A DNA stretch of 64,000 nt from Zerene cesonia (GCF_012273895.1 NC_052102.1:6160917-6224916); one strand, 5' to 3'. Positions 1-14,419 are shown, counted from the first letter of the stretch. A program made the numbers and translations. Notes: a model not told the origin generated them from the sequence alone.

Positions 1-3000
1 TTTTAACAGAGATGTAAGACCGGAACTACGCCGCTCCTAACCCCTCACCTGCGCGTACGCTTTCCGGGGTTCACAACGCGACGAGACCCTCCCTATACCC
101 AGCACCTCATCCAAAGACAGTTTGCTTTACACCGGTAACAGCCCTCTTTTTGTCGATTAGATCAATGACCCCATCGTCTCCCCTCACAGCTTCTGAAACT
201 ATGTGTACCATATGTTATTCATAATTCTGTTATTATTCTTCCCTAGCGGAGTAGTTCAATTACTTAATTCTAAAACACTTAGCATTAATGAATTTAAATA
301 AATTATTTTAAATAAATTTATATACCGTATCAATTAGACTTATTTGGGCATATTATAAAAGCAATCTCAGCAATAACTAGGACATATAGGAATTCTAACA
401 AATATGTTTAATTGGACAAACAAAGATTAAGTACTTATAAATAGTTTGATTCTAAGAATTCACAACGACTCTGTTCCGGCACAGATTACGTAAGTAAATC
501 AATCGAGTTCAAATATCGCACAGGCCATCTCATTTTCTAGTCGAGACACTTGCATAATTGGACCGATTTGCACAGAGTGGCCGCATTGGGCATCGAAGTA
601 AGAGAGTAAGCCGTTGCGCAAACTAACAATCATCGTTTGCTTTGCCGATGAAACAATGAAATCGATGCCATGCCGGTTACCGCATCACTTGTTCCATATT
701 TAATGGTGTATTTTATCGTAATGAACCTCTTCCATCACTTGTTGTGACACATGTAATGTTTTGTTACATATACTAATGATATCGAATGTATATACGAGGA
801 CACAGGAAACAAATTATGTATCTTCTTTAAATCATTCGAAATAATTTAATATTTAAGCTTTCAAAAACAATGCTTTATTCGGATAACAATAGCTGCTTGG
901 ACATAATTTCTCGCCGCCCAATGGCTACACCTACATGCAAGGCATAGTATTCGCATTCGCATGTCATATTCAATCATTTCAGAGCGCCACCGACCGGTCT
1001 TTCGCTTGTAATATGCTATTAGAAGTAATTAGATCAGTACTATTACAAGACGCAATAAATTTCTTAGTTAAATACGGTCATACGTTAAAATTACTCTTTC
1101 ATAAATGTATCATAAATACTTTATTGTAAACTTAAACTCATTGAAGCCATTTAATTAATATAAATAACATGAGCATGAATTTATTTAATTTTTAGAAACT
1201 TTTTTGTCCTCTCTATTCATCTATTTATAAATGCCCATAAACAGTTTTATTTATTCGCAATCTGTATATATTTTTACTCTCCGGCGAAATGTTTTATTTA
1301 TAGCATAGAAATTTTTAAACTAAAGTAATAGATTTTAATAAGACACATAATAACCGATACACGCATCCCCCCCTGTAGACCGTATATTTGGATACCATTA
1401 GTTTTCAACAGATAATTAAAATTGAAAGCGAAACGAATAGCGTATCTTGTATTACAATTCAATAGACAAAGTTTCATAATTACACAAACACGGTTAGAAT
1501 CAGGTGTATAAACTATTGTCAATTGATTTTCGATTACCGTCTAGATGCAGCCATGAATCAACAATGATATATAGCTCTCCAATAAATTTAAACAATTTCA
1601 AAGTGTTCTATCGTAGCGACATGGCGCTTTGTCTGCGAAATAAACTAGACAAAGATAATTCTGTTGTCTTTATAGCCAACTGGTATTATGAGTCAGCCGT
1701 GATTGTTTAATTCAGTGCCAGTGTAAAGTTGTCTCGAAACACGCGTACAATCATAACAATTTAAACTTTACTCATTTGCATCAATTGAGACTGCAATCTA
1801 AAGGTGGTTAGATTTTTTTGAGATTAATCATAAACCATAAAAAGAGTGTTGAAATGCCTTATGTCATGTTTATGTTAAAAATTAAAGAATGTTTGTGAAT
1901 TAAATAAAAGTCTTAAAATAAAGTATACTTAATACATTTCCATAAACAGTATATAAATTAGTAATAATATTTGCATAGGTACGATTATGAAATACGTTCT
2001 ACATATTTCATAATTATTATAATTTATATTAAGCCCAAACCTAATGCCTCTCTTGTACATACTGTTCTTTATATGGAAATGGATAGGTACATAGAAGTAT
2101 GATACTTATTGCTTATGTGCTTTATACATAATATGATAATTGTGACTTGAAACACAAAAGAAGCGACCGCACGTCACCTAAACTAGATAATCGCGGGAGC
2201 ATGTACCTGTTGCGTTGCTCGCTCCTTTCATGGAATATTCTTCTTGTTATAGAGAGCACACGACACAATACGAGTTTATCTGAACGCATTATGAGTGACA
2301 TCTCCGCTCCCAGATCTTGAGATAGTGCTCGTCGTCTTCGAGTCACAAAAGTGTATAGTAGGGCACGCTGCCTCACAAGTGAGGAACGCGCGGCTTCGGC
2401 GTGCGGGCGGCTGCGAAAGATGTAAGGTGATCTCGAACCACGCTGACCTTTGTGCGCTACGGGTACCGCCGACGATCCTCTTTGTTTCGCGGTTCGCTTG
2501 TCAGCGTACAAGGAGGAACTGTGTTGTCTTTCTCCAAAAGAAAGTAGGTAGAGATATCGAAGTATTGTTCCCGCTTCAAGTTAATTCAATAACGTGCTGC
2601 TGTCTATCGAGCGCCATGTTTTTGTTCAACGATGAATAGCCTTTATTATATTTATCTTTCAAATTCTTGACATTGGAACAGGTGTGTCTGGAAATTTTTA
2701 TCTATTGTGAATTCTGGTTTTTATATAATAACAGAGAAAGTACAAACAAATACGTAAAAACTTACGTTACTTCTTTTTTGGTCGTATTATTATTGCTTGA
2801 CTTAGTTTAAAAATTAATGGAAAGAAAAAAATTTATTAGTTAAATCAATGTGCACTAAATACAAGAATGAACTATAATTATAATAATTATATAACCATTC
2901 TATATAATATTCAGTATAACTATTTATTTACATAAAATACCTACAACTATTTACAATCATATGTTAAATAGTTACTCTCACATAACCTGTCAAAGCAATC

Positions 3001-6000
3001 TTCATCACCCTGGCGTCAATTACCGGTATAGTTATCACTAAACCTGAAGGCATTTCTACGACTACTTAAATGCAGTTAGCGATCTATTGTGAACAATAAA
3101 ACGTTAAAATACCAAATGCGATTAGAGTTTTGGTCACCCGATTCAAATTAGAGATGAAAAGAGAGATGTGTCATCGGAAATAAGAACTGAGCATCGCATG
3201 TAAAGCGACACTTTGTGGCAGCGTGTGATCGTCGCCTTGATTCGTGGACACGCATCAGAATAGATGCTTATTAATCTTATTCAAATGCTTATGAGTAAAG
3301 GCTTTATGCGTTACAGAATAACCAATACTGTATATTGTAATAGAAAAGGTTCTTCCGTTTCTTTTATATAAATACATAATATTATACCTGGTTATAAGTA
3401 TGTACTGGGTTGACGTGATGACTTTTTTGTGAGACTTTCTGTTTGTATATATTTCATTAATTTATGTTTAAATCTACTTTTTACAGCTAACTTTGTTATT
3501 GGTTATCTCAATATCCCACCTTAATCAATATAACCTACTTCCATCCGACACAGATATTCACTGTTATTACTATTTTAACATTAAAGTTTGTTATAAATAA
3601 AAAAAAACATATACAATTTACGAATAATAGTATAACATTATTATTAAACAATTAATAATGAGTAATAAAGAAGTTCACTCTTACGCCTAGATGACTTCTT
3701 ATTATAATAATACTTATATCATAAACAAATATACATAATAAGTCAGATGCCAGCAGAGCTTTATCCTAAGAATAATTAAATATATTGTTCACCTACTTAT
3801 CGTTCATTGTTTAGTTATAGTAGACAAAATTAATGGGCAGAGAAATAATTAAATTAAATCTCCATATCCTCAAACGCCAAACAGGTAACACACATGGCGT
3901 TTATAACCATCGGCTAGACAGACGATCCAGACAGATGCGCCAATTTTATTCGTGTCACCTAGTCCGGCCTTCCCGTTACCAATTAAGCATTTGAGTGTAG
4001 AAACGGTCAGCTGGTATATTTTTTTAATATGAGTCTGTTCGACTTTTATGCGTCTGCTGACCCATATGTCTTTGAACGAACATTTCACTAGAGCCACAGG
4101 GCTGTATAACACAATAATATCTCCATTTGCGTAGAATATAATTGAAGATTATCTACTTCAAACTTAACTGGTACAAAAATATAAGAGCGAGATAGCCGAA
4201 AAAAACAATTTATGAAACGTTTCGTGAAAGCACAAAATGTGAGGGAATAATTCTTCCGTAGTGTGATAAACGGCGACATTAATAAAGACGAAAAAAAAAT
4301 TAATTCGTGAATTCCTTAAGTTATTGGCACAAAAAGGGAAAATTTAAGACGTGCCAAGTCAGACAATGCGAAGTGGTGTTAATCTTGCCGCGATCAATAA
4401 ACTCTCTGATTACACATTCATGTAATACCTCGTACTTCACAAAGATGCTGTCCTGCTCCGCTCGTTAGTAGTTAGCGATACACCGCCACTTTAAATTTTG
4501 CATTTCAACAAACGGCTTTAACATAGGTAATAATAGTATGCAACATTAATTTTTTACTCCCAATTTTTTCTAAGTCTATGGAGAAAGAACGCGCCCTATT
4601 TAACATAATTTTTATAGTAACCATTAACAATGGTTTTGTGCACTGAAAGATATTGTGACATATTGACAACGAATTAAATTTTTTCATGAAAATCAATAAT
4701 TTGTGGCCATTAATCACCAACGGCATAAACACAAGCTAAACAAGTAGGTACATAAACAACTATTATGTATTACTTGACATTACTTTTTATTGTGTAGTCC
4801 TTAGAATAATAATCGGAAGGGGGTCGTCGCATGCGCAATCCCGCACCCCCGCACGTGCCGACCACGAGGCCGGAAACTGCCATCAGATATATTATCACGA
4901 CCTTCGCGAATCCTCGATACGCTCCCACATTCATTACTTTGAGTACATGATGTTATTCGATGTTTCACTTAATATATATCATGAAAATAAATTTTAAGGT
5001 TTTTATTATGTTATGGCATTCAAAGAGCTCTGGTATATTTTGGTTTTTTATTCTTAAAATGCTGAATTTATAATTGTAGGTTTTTGTTTCGGTAACGTAT
5101 TAATAAATACTTATTATCAAATATTACATTAAATATAAGTATGCAGATAGTAGATCCTCAAATATATAATCCTCTTATATTGGCTTTGTTAAAGCTGTGC
5201 AAATATTTATTCAGTTTAATGTGTTATTAATAGGGAATTGATATTTAATTTACATTAGATTATCTGCTTATAAAATTACACTCGTATGTCAAATTAAAAA
5301 TTACAGTCGTATGTCATGTTTATGTAACAAGCCGAATAAAAAGAGACTTAAAAGTAAACCGTGCAGTTACGTGGAGTTGAGTTTCGAGTACGATGCCTAT
5401 CATCAGATCCATCGTATTTGCATAGGAACTGTTGACAAAACTTATGCAGATAAGGAAAGACAGGTTGAGCTTATCTCACTCCGAGGACATCCGCACGTCG
5501 CTCGGACCTCGGACGTGCGCTATCGACTTAACACACATTCAAGCATCACATCCCATCGTAATCCAATTCAAATATCGACAACCTTTTGATAAATCTGAAC
5601 GATTATTTCTAAATTATTTATGTAACACCTATTCTGTATTTACATTTCTGATATTTGTAGGAGGTATTTTATAAAAAATCTGTACTGTAAATTTAATAAC
5701 AAGTTGAATAAATTTCCTCAATCAATCCAATCCTCCAATAAAATATTATTTAACGTATAATATAATGTCACGTTTAAGCAAACGTGCAAATTGAAGATTA
5801 TGGATCCATTCTATACGGTTCAATGAATCAGCAGCGTACGAGACGCCATAGAAAAAGCAACAGTAAGCAATGTTGTGAAATAATATGCATGCTTTAAAAC
5901 ACGTGACTCTATATTTACCAAAATTTGAGTTCAAGAGGACATTGACTTAGCTAGACGACAAGTATTAACAAGCAACCTTAGCAAATACCCCTGCTTTCAA

Positions 6001-6059
6001 ATCTTACTTACTTTTGCAATTTCTGAATTATTTTGTGAAACGAATGGTTTTTGAGATTG
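1..6059. other. Gene-poor region, no supported gene
   Basis: I see no recognisable exon, RNA gene or intact mobile element here. The sequence is strongly AT-rich with short open frames typical of chance. Two GC-richer patches stand out, about 2290-2520 and 4815-4920. The first is open in two opposing frames (2122-2511 minus and 2295-2639 plus), which is more consistent with base composition than with coding. A 92-codon frame at 5311-5589 shows no family I know and no splice context. Candidate regulatory DNA or an unrecognised untranslated exon cannot be excluded. Confidence 0.5.
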
Positions 6060-6099
6060 CCATAAGACATGGCGAGTCAAAGTGAGTGAATAAGCTTAT

Positions 6100-6231
6100 T
6101 CCCTCGTGGATTATGGGGCTGATGAATTTTATACATCTTTTTCAATGATATTTGTATTTTTATTCTGTACTTTGTAATATTTCATTTTGGGTTTACAATA
6201 AAGTATCATTCATTCATTCATGCATTCATTA
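6100..6231 (+). mobile_element. Probable LINE 3' tail with (CATT)n end
   Basis: An AATAAA signal at 6197-6202 is followed within a few bases by a short CATT/ATTC tandem (about 6207-6230). A polyadenylation signal next to a simple tandem tail is the usual 3' end of insect non-LTR retrotransposons. No reverse-transcriptase coding sequence is visible upstream, so this would be a severely 5'-truncated copy. The left boundary is a guess. Confidence 0.4.
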
Positions 6232-6356
6232 AATTTTTTTACGGACGACAAGATGATCAAACTTTTGTTGTCTACCAAACTGAGATATTTTTTATTAGTT
6301 CCTACCGGGAACCGATCTACGTTACCGCATCAACCACTGTACCTAGCCACATCACC
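6232..6356 (-). mobile_element. tRNA-derived SINE fragment
   Basis: Read on the minus strand, the element starts with a tRNA-like head. It has an A-box-like TGGCTAGGTACAGTGG (complement of 6334-6349) and a B-box-like GATCGGTTCCCGG (complement of 6305-6317), followed by an unrelated body and an A-rich end at about 6232-6240. The acceptor stem does not fold as a functional tRNA, so I call it a SINE. It abuts the tail of the LINE-like element on its left, suggesting insertion at or beside that tail. Confidence 0.5.
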
Positions 6357-9300
6357 AGATATCAATTGAGGACTACAAGTTCTTGAATACGTTGGACCTT
6401 AAAATTAGACAATTTATAACAAAGTATTCATAGTATTATAAACTTAGAACCAATAATTATTCTCACCTTTATTTTTCTTTTATGTGTTTAATGTCATTTG
6501 CGTTTCACATGTCGCGTTTGTATTTTATTGCATTTTACCTATTTAGATGAAATTTATTTTAAATAAATATAATAAATATCAGTAATTTGTTAAAGGTTAA
6601 TTTTAACCATTGATGATAACATATTTCATTACACTCCCTAGTCCCTAGGAATGTGTGATAGTCGCGCGAGCTCATGTTAGTGTTGCGTGGAAACCAATAA
6701 CAAAGCAAATCCACAGGTACGTAAGCATCCCAGTTTGTCATGGTTAACTGGAAACATAACATCCCGATTGTTCCTCTTTAAAGCCTGAACAATAACCTGT
6801 TCCAAAACGACGACGGATTTTTTATTAAATGTTTTTTCATTCGCATTCAAAAAGTTTAATGGAATTTTGCATTGCGCCATTCTGTGTATTGTACAACGGA
6901 GTGGAATGTGGATAAAATCAACAACGCACTAAATCACATACCCGATTATTCAATAGCGATATTAAAAGGTGCATGATTTCATTATAAAAAGTATCGAAGA
7001 TAAAATCTCTCCTTCCATAATAAATACGGTGTTGATATCGATATCTGAATAATCAAAGAAATGATAATTAATTTATAATTAATATTTATGCTGATTTCAT
7101 TATCTTGTATTCAATAATTTTATGTTGTCACAGATAATCAGTGGATTATACTTTAATGTATAAATTATAATATTCGCCTGTCTCGCTTCTTACACTTAAG
7201 CAGTGATCTTTCGATCGATTAGCTTCAGTAGCATGAAGGTAAGTTTTAAAGTGATGTATGTAATGGATATGCAATGCGGTCATAAATCTGTGGCTTAAAG
7301 CGTGAGCGGTGGCGAAATGCGACATATACGCCTACACCACACGCGGCGCCCGCCACACTCTACCCCGTCCGCGTACGACTGTACCGCACGTTCTTAGCAT
7401 ATCTGAATCTGAACATGCGGCGGCACAACACTATGGCCTGATATGGGCAAAAATTTAAACACGGAAAGTACATATCTGAGTAGGCCTCTACCTACACATA
7501 AAGCGTTTCATGCTTTCTTTATGTTTCGCCTTCATATAGTAAGAAAATAAAATCTCGCCAGCGATCTGAATTCCTTTGACCTCAACGGTTTTAAGAAAGC
7601 TTTCTGGTCGTGTAAAGAAGCATAAGCACATTCAAGGATTTATTCTTTATAAAACCGATTCTTTAAAATATTCCCAATAACATAGTCCGCAGTCCGCTGC
7701 ATAATCGTAAATATTGAATTATTGAGTACATAGTATTTATAATTTGTATCAGTTTATGACAACAAATGTCTTATAATGAAACAATTATCATCCTGTAAAC
7801 GCTATTTTAACTTCTTTCTGACAAATAAGTATGTAATGACACTGTATTACGTTATATATCATTACGTTGCTTGTAATACAACTCAAAATTATTTGTAATA
7901 ATGAAAGTTTCTATCGAACGTTATCACGTACAAAGTGAGTCAAATTTCTCCGAAGTATAAAGTGTATAACGTGATATTTTCTCTATCCAGAGCGTTAATA
8001 TTTGATATGAACAAAAAGTCAGCGTATAGGAGATGAGCGTGGGTACGGTGCTTTGCCTGCGTATTACACAATCACACCTAGCTTCAAATAGTAATGCGTA
8101 TATTTGTAATGAAATAAGGGTATTTTGCGCATCTTTACCTGATGTAATCCCACGGTCTCGGCGCCTGAACAGGTGTGCACCTGAGAGTTAGAGCACTTTT
8201 TCATCAACAACCAACGTACAAGCAAACAAAATGATCGACATGCTTACATGAGAATGATGGTCGCCCCATTCAGAGTTGGACATGGAATTCCTTTATGTTT
8301 ATTGATCGCGTTCGTTGTCGTTTTTTTAAACGATTCATTACTATAATATGTACGTTGATTAAAAATGAGATGTTAAACGATGTCGTGTGTAAAATTATGG
8401 ACCCATGATAGTGATATTACGAACTTACTCATATTTCATTGTGAAAAAGTAACTTCATTATTGTCATTTGAAATTTGATGCGCTATGTTTATGTAGGTAT
8501 CAATTAATTATATCACAATTTGACCTAATAAAATCCCTTAGTCATTGCACGTGACTTTAATATTGGATAAAGTAGCTGCCAAAAATCACGTGTATGACAT
8601 TGTTGGATTTTCACGGACGTATATTGGAATAAATTTTTTAATAATTACTTTAGTATCTTATAGATATTTGCAGTCCGCCATCTTCTATACGACACACTAC
8701 TAAGTAACTTCGCAGTTTATATCAACCCTTTATTCAAATAATCTACTGTGCTTCAAACTAAATTTTTATATTTTTAAATGATACTATAATATTTAAATAC
8801 AAGTAACCTATTTCGAAGAACGTCACTTTCAGTTGTTGCTTATCCTAAAGAACCTTGAAATATTTTAGCCGAGATAGGTTTAGCCCATTATTTATTTAAT
8901 GTATTTATATTTACTTGTGGATCTGTGTAATATCTTGAATAAACACGCAGACAAGTCGCACTATTAGCTTTATACCATTTTATCGATAAATTTGTTCTCG
9001 ATTTACAGTCCCATAAAGATAAAAAAATAACCTTGATCTACACTGCCTGGAAATTTAAGTATATGGAAATAAAGGTGTGTTACTGAGATATTTTCAAGGT
9101 CTTTATTCCGATATATTTTAATATCTAGTGGATATTTTTCTGACTGTGAAGGTACTTTTCCCACAGGACTTATAAATAACTCCCACGAACTTTCAAACGA
9201 GCCGTATGAATGGATTGAATAATTTCCTACCTGGATCGGGTGGTTTAAATTCTTGCCAAGTATGAAAGTGTCATATTACAATGCTTTCTACGATTTCGCA

Positions 9301-10349
9301 CAAAATTGCATGACTGTGGCATTAAGGCACAACGTACTATAATGAAGTACGATACGAGTAATCAATTATATAAGTTTTATTATTAATGTAATATGATCTA
9401 TATGACGGGTACGACGTCAGGTGTAGTCATCGCACACATAATTGTGCTGTAAAGGGAAGTAACTGATTCGTTTTCAAATTAAAGTTGGTGTGTGTGGGTT
9501 GATTCAAGCACACATTGTGGTGTCGGGCGGTTGCGAGCGCAGTGTATCGGGCCGCTATCGACATCGGCCGATCGCTTCGTGTTAATTACTTTCATTAAGG
9601 GCAATTGTCCTGCTTAATCAGGTTGATCAGTCAGTTTGCCGCCGTGTGATATTTCCAGTCATTGGCATTAGAAACTGTGAAGGAGGTGAAAACTAAAAGA
9701 CAGACTAAAACTGACTTGGACGATTTAGGTAAAATTATATAATAGAAACTGTATGTATTATTAATTTACTTAAAATTTACCCATAGAAGAATAAATTATA
9801 TTTAGAAACTTTCTGAATTCAGGTGTAGCCTATTTATTTGTCCACTATGTAGGTAAATGTAATATAAACATATCGTTGTTATATTTTAGATTATCCTTTA
9901 TCGGCTAAAGTGGGCAAAGGGTACTAAGTAGACTAGGTAAGTAATGTCTAATTTTGTTATTGTTGAAGTCTTTCAGTTGAAGAAATCAGTAAAAGCGAGA
10001 TTGAGAACCGGACTGTCCTCGAAAATATCTCTTTTTTTTTACTTATGATAAATGTACTACAATTTATCCCTTTATATACTTTACATAGTATTACTTACTT
10101 GTTTTACTATTTTTATTACTAATACTTGTAATGAAATTTATTCGTTAGAGCTGTATAGGTATATTTTAAACTGCCGATAATGTTTTTGTCCTTCAATCCG
10201 TAAACCACAATGAACTCATCATACTACACATATTAATGCGGATGACGTCAGTTATATTACGTCGAACTGTTAGATACGCAGGGCACAAGCGGTAGAGGGG
10301 GAGGGGGGATCGACGGAACAGATATCATAATTTCGAACCCTCACTCGTC
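6357..10349. other. Intergenic region, no supported gene
   Basis: No recognisable coding exon. A GC-rich patch occurs at 7300-7400. The stretch 9500-9731 is less AT-rich than its surroundings, has overlapping TCAGT initiator-like motifs near 9630 and ends in a possible splice donor (GATTTAG|GTAAAA) near 9728; this could be a non-coding first exon, but nothing confirms it. Confidence 0.4.
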
Positions 10350-10441
10350 GCTCCAGTGGCGCAATTGGTTAGCGCACGGTACTTATAAGACAGTGTTCGT
10401 GAGCAATGCCGGGGTTGTGAGTTCGAGCCTCACCTGGAGCA
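10350..10441 (+). tRNA. tRNA-Ile (anticodon UAU) with 18-nt intron
   Basis: A full cloverleaf can be drawn. The acceptor stem is GCTCCAG (10350-10356) with CTGGAGC (10434-10440) and discriminator A at 10441. The D stem is GCGC/GCGC (10359-10362, 10372-10375). The anticodon stem is CGGTA (10377-10381) with TGCCG (10407-10411). The anticodon TAT is at 10384-10386. The T arm is GTGAG-TTCGAGC-CTCAC (10417-10433). An 18-nt intron (10388-10405) lies one base 3' of the anticodon, the canonical position for eukaryotic nuclear tRNA introns. The mature tRNA would decode AUA isoleucine codons. The intact stems, A and B boxes and downstream T-runs argue for a functional nuclear gene rather than a SINE. 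Confidence 0.93.
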
Positions 10442-10445
10442 TATC

Positions 10446-10457
10446 TTTTACCTTTTT
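10446..10457 (+). terminator. Pol III T-run terminator of tRNA-Ile
   Basis: TTTT at 10446-10449 and TTTTT at 10453-10457 follow the tRNA by a few bases, the usual RNA polymerase III stop signal. Further T-runs downstream would act as back-up. Confidence 0.8.
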
Positions 10458-13400
10458 ATATTTTTTTGCGTTTTTGTACTAAAAATTAAATATCCATATG
10501 CTTTTCATGTTACTAAACAATTCTCAAATACAAAATTCTATGTAAAATAAAAGTGAAGCTTAAAACTATAAGGAATTTATGCGAATCTAACATCCTTTCT
10601 ACGACTTCACTTGCAAGCGTTTGACGCCATCACGGAGTTAACGGTCTCGATACGATATATTAAAATTCAAATTAAAATTCAACCAAATCAGTTTCAAGCG
10701 TTAAAAAATTGGGAAGAAAGACAAACTAAATTTCGTATTATTAATAAAATAATGATTTTTTTTTATCTCAAATTCCAAATCAAATACAAAGCACATAGTA
10801 CTCACTGAGGCTGAATCAAAATTAAATCTAAATTTGAATAAGTAACAACCACAATTTATAATAACCCCGAGGTCACATTCGTATTGTCTGTGCTTTTACA
10901 TTATTCCCTACCAAAAGTGATCGAGGTGCTCGCTAATTTACAAGTATAACAAGGAAGTCGGGAGCAGTAACACGCAAGCGCCTATCTTTATTTGGAAGCA
11001 ATATTATGAGTCTTAATTACAGATAGTCGTGTCTAGCATTGTTTTGGAGTGCCGTAGCTTCATTCGGTAGTCGGGAGGGTGCTCTGAGCACGACATCGGT
11101 AACTAATCTGCCCGCAGCACGCCGCTCGACCTCATGATCCTGACCTGCGCGACCCTCCAGCCCGCTCCCGCGCTTCACACCGCTCCCTAGTCCCTTTACA
11201 CTACCAACCTATTTGTTTACTCTTGCCCTCATCTAATTATTATCGGACTTTATATGATGGCATTTTTTCATTACTCTTTCGTAATTTTTGAAATATATCC
11301 ACGTTTTATTATTGTGCTATCTGCTTTATTAAACATACTATTTAAACGTATTTTTATTTATATTGAAAAAAAAATACCCAAAATATAAAAAGATGCCTGA
11401 TTTCACATTCACAGTAATATACTTAGTTTTATATCATTATTTAATTCGTTTGATACGGCATTTGCACGCATTCCCAAAATTTATCGACATTTTTTTAAAT
11501 TAAATATATGTTTGAAATCGACCCGACCAAACCCACCGACCCTTAAAGTCGTGAGGAATGTAAATCGGTGACCGTGCGCGAACATCCTTTGACCACAAAC
11601 TTTATTATTTTTTTCTCTATTATCTATGTACGAGAAACTATTTGGGGTCAGTAGATGGATACGTGCGTAACCGTAAAGAATGTCAGCATGCATAAGCTTC
11701 CAAATTGAACATCCAATAATCACTAACTTTACCTGACTCCTGTTTGTCACTTTTTTGTTACTTATTTTATAAAGAATGTAAATCAGTATACCAAAGCCAG
11801 TCACTTCACTCCAAATAGGTACGTACCCAAAAGAATATCTACATATTTATATTCAATAACAATCAATTTGTTGTGACTTCAATGACCCACGAGGAAATAG
11901 TGTAATAAAAAGTTATATTTGTGTGTTTGCAGTGATATAAATTTTGAGATTAAAATTGATATAGAGTAGAAAGCAAATAGAACAAAGCTAGAAAGGCTAT
12001 AAAGATAAAGACTCAGCCAAGATATCACATGATCAGCAATAATGTAGTCTATGGCGCAGTGCAATACTTTGACAATAATATATAGTGCATTTGTTATTAA
12101 AGCATAAGCTCACCAAGTGGATATGTATCATATGCCAAATAATAAAATTATGTGTAATTTGTATTCCTGATAGTCGCTATGCACGAGCCGTTATACATAA
12201 AAAGTGCTTTTAAATTTAAATGTATTTATAAAGCTTCTAGTGCATATGTACAAATATGCATCACTCCGCTTTCGCTCCCTAAATGCCGCATGGCTTAAGA
12301 TAAACGTACAAGATTGTTATTTATTACTGCACCGTTGAAATAAAAGTAAGGTTATATTATTATTTATATCTAACATAAGCAACAAAGACATCTCGAGTAA
12401 GTCGAATGATTACAAAAAATCCTAGGGTAAGAGTGTAATAATATTAATGAAAACGTTATTTAATATATTTTTATTTTTTTATATTATATTTATGGATACC
12501 TTCATGAAAATAAGTAACAACTTGTTTTTATTATTACCTAGGTATTGTGTATTCGCGAACGCATAACTATCATTTATGTTTACAACCGACAGGCAACAGT
12601 ATACAAACAATATTTGAATGATTCTACTATCCAAATTGAAACGTATAATAGTATTCTAGGTTAACAGTTAGGTGCACCTGACTAATTAGGGCCCGTACCA
12701 GTCTTATCCTCTATCAACTTTATGTTACCACTTTGTCCTATTGACTCACTGCAAATACCGCATGCCAAGTTATAGTCGCTAGCGTTTTCAAATGTGCACC
12801 ATTTAATATTTACTCTCTTAATAAACATAAATAAGGTATATAGAATATGATATGAACAATAAAACATTTCCAGCTTTAACCAAAATTACAACAAGTATGT
12901 GTAATCGTGTCAAAATATATTTAGACTTCAGGAAATAAATTACAAACAAAAAGAAAGACAAAAAGGAACTTTACTTTAACTTGCTGTTACTATATAGACA
13001 GAAACCTATAGTAACAGCAAGTTAACACTAGGACTTAGGATACAAACAGAGGATGAAAATATATTACTATAACTCCTTAGGTACAAGATGACATTGGCAC
13101 TGGTAATCATTTTAAATTACACATTAATAGTTGCGGAATATGTTCGGCAATACTTGTCCTTTCATATTTTTGTTACATAAGGAATGTTTAATTATATCTA
13201 TACCAAATACTAATTATAGATGAAGAAAAAAAAACTCAATGAAAACTGTACAAAATATTGAAAATGCACTCTAACGTAATAATATTTTACACAAAGCCTG
13301 TCGAAAGTGACACAGCTTACCATAATTGGCTTTCGCAACGTAGTTGTTTATTCGTAGAAAATTAGTGTATTTAAATCAGCGTTGACGTTTATCGTCGAAC

Positions 13401-14419
13401 AGTAAGTTCAAAGACAATGCGTTGGCAGATCATTTGGGCATAATGTTACAGAGATACTACGGTTGTAGTAGGTAGTAAACAGGAATCCATAAGCGTGAGT
13501 CAGTCTCGGGTCTGACGGCGCCGGAGAGCGCGGTGGCGCAACATTCAGTCGCCACTTCGGCACCTCCAGCTTGCGACGGCCGGACCACTCCATCTCGCAT
13601 TATACTGCATGACTGACCATTGTTACCGCAGAATGGAGAAAGTCACCCATACGTAACAACTTGACGATATCCTTTCTGGCTAATCTGACAACTCGTCTAG
13701 AAACTAAGTACACTGTCATGATAAGCGTGATCCTTATTAGAATAATAAACGCATGAACAAGATTAATAGCGAAATCGTATTCTCAATCCTCGAATATTCA
13801 ATTTTTAAACATCACCATAACAATTTCAATGCTATAAAACTAAAAATTAAAATCACCATAACAAGATAATTTCTAATATAGGAATCAGTAATTTGATACA
13901 AAAATATTATTTTTGAAACAATAATAAGTAAGGTCTTTGATTCTTCATAAGTGTCTATATACATAGAAAATAGTTACACATAATAGAAATATACTTAAAT
14001 CATTTTAATACGCGATACAGTAAACGACTCCCTTAATGAATATTATATATGTATAACTGATTATCGAAAATCATTCGAATTAATCTACAGTAACCGGTAT
14101 TGTGCGTTCATGGCTAGCCGACCGTAATACGATATTTATTGATTTCTGGCGGAGCGTCGCTTAATGAATGCGGAGCACATTTCATGATTTCTCACGATAC
14201 GTTTGGGAACGAGATTTTTTTTCGTTTCATTTCTCTTGGCAAACAATACGTCAGTGAACGCGGATGGAGGGTTGGAAGTGCGTCGCCGGTGCGACTGCCT
14301 CCGTACACTACGCAGTGCACACCATACACACTGCTCTGCCCAATACAAATTGGCTTTTTATAAATTTTGCGTTGATTTTAATATGAATCTGAAATATTGC
14401 TGCAATTTTAATGAAATTA
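10458..14419. other. Intergenic region up to the first gap
   Basis: No recognisable gene. Two minor points: a GC-rich open frame on the minus strand at 13408-13593 with G/C-ending codons in its first half (discussed in findings), and a moderately GC-rich stretch at 14120-14345 open on both strands. The rest is AT-rich with short chance open frames. The contig ends at 14419. Confidence 0.4.

Noticed and set aside
2122..2639. Opposing open frames on both strands
   Set aside because: Both are open because of local base composition; neither shows a known family or splice signals.
5311..5674. Overlapping 92- and 80-codon frames
   Set aside because: No recognisable domain, no promoter or splice context, and they overlap in different frames.
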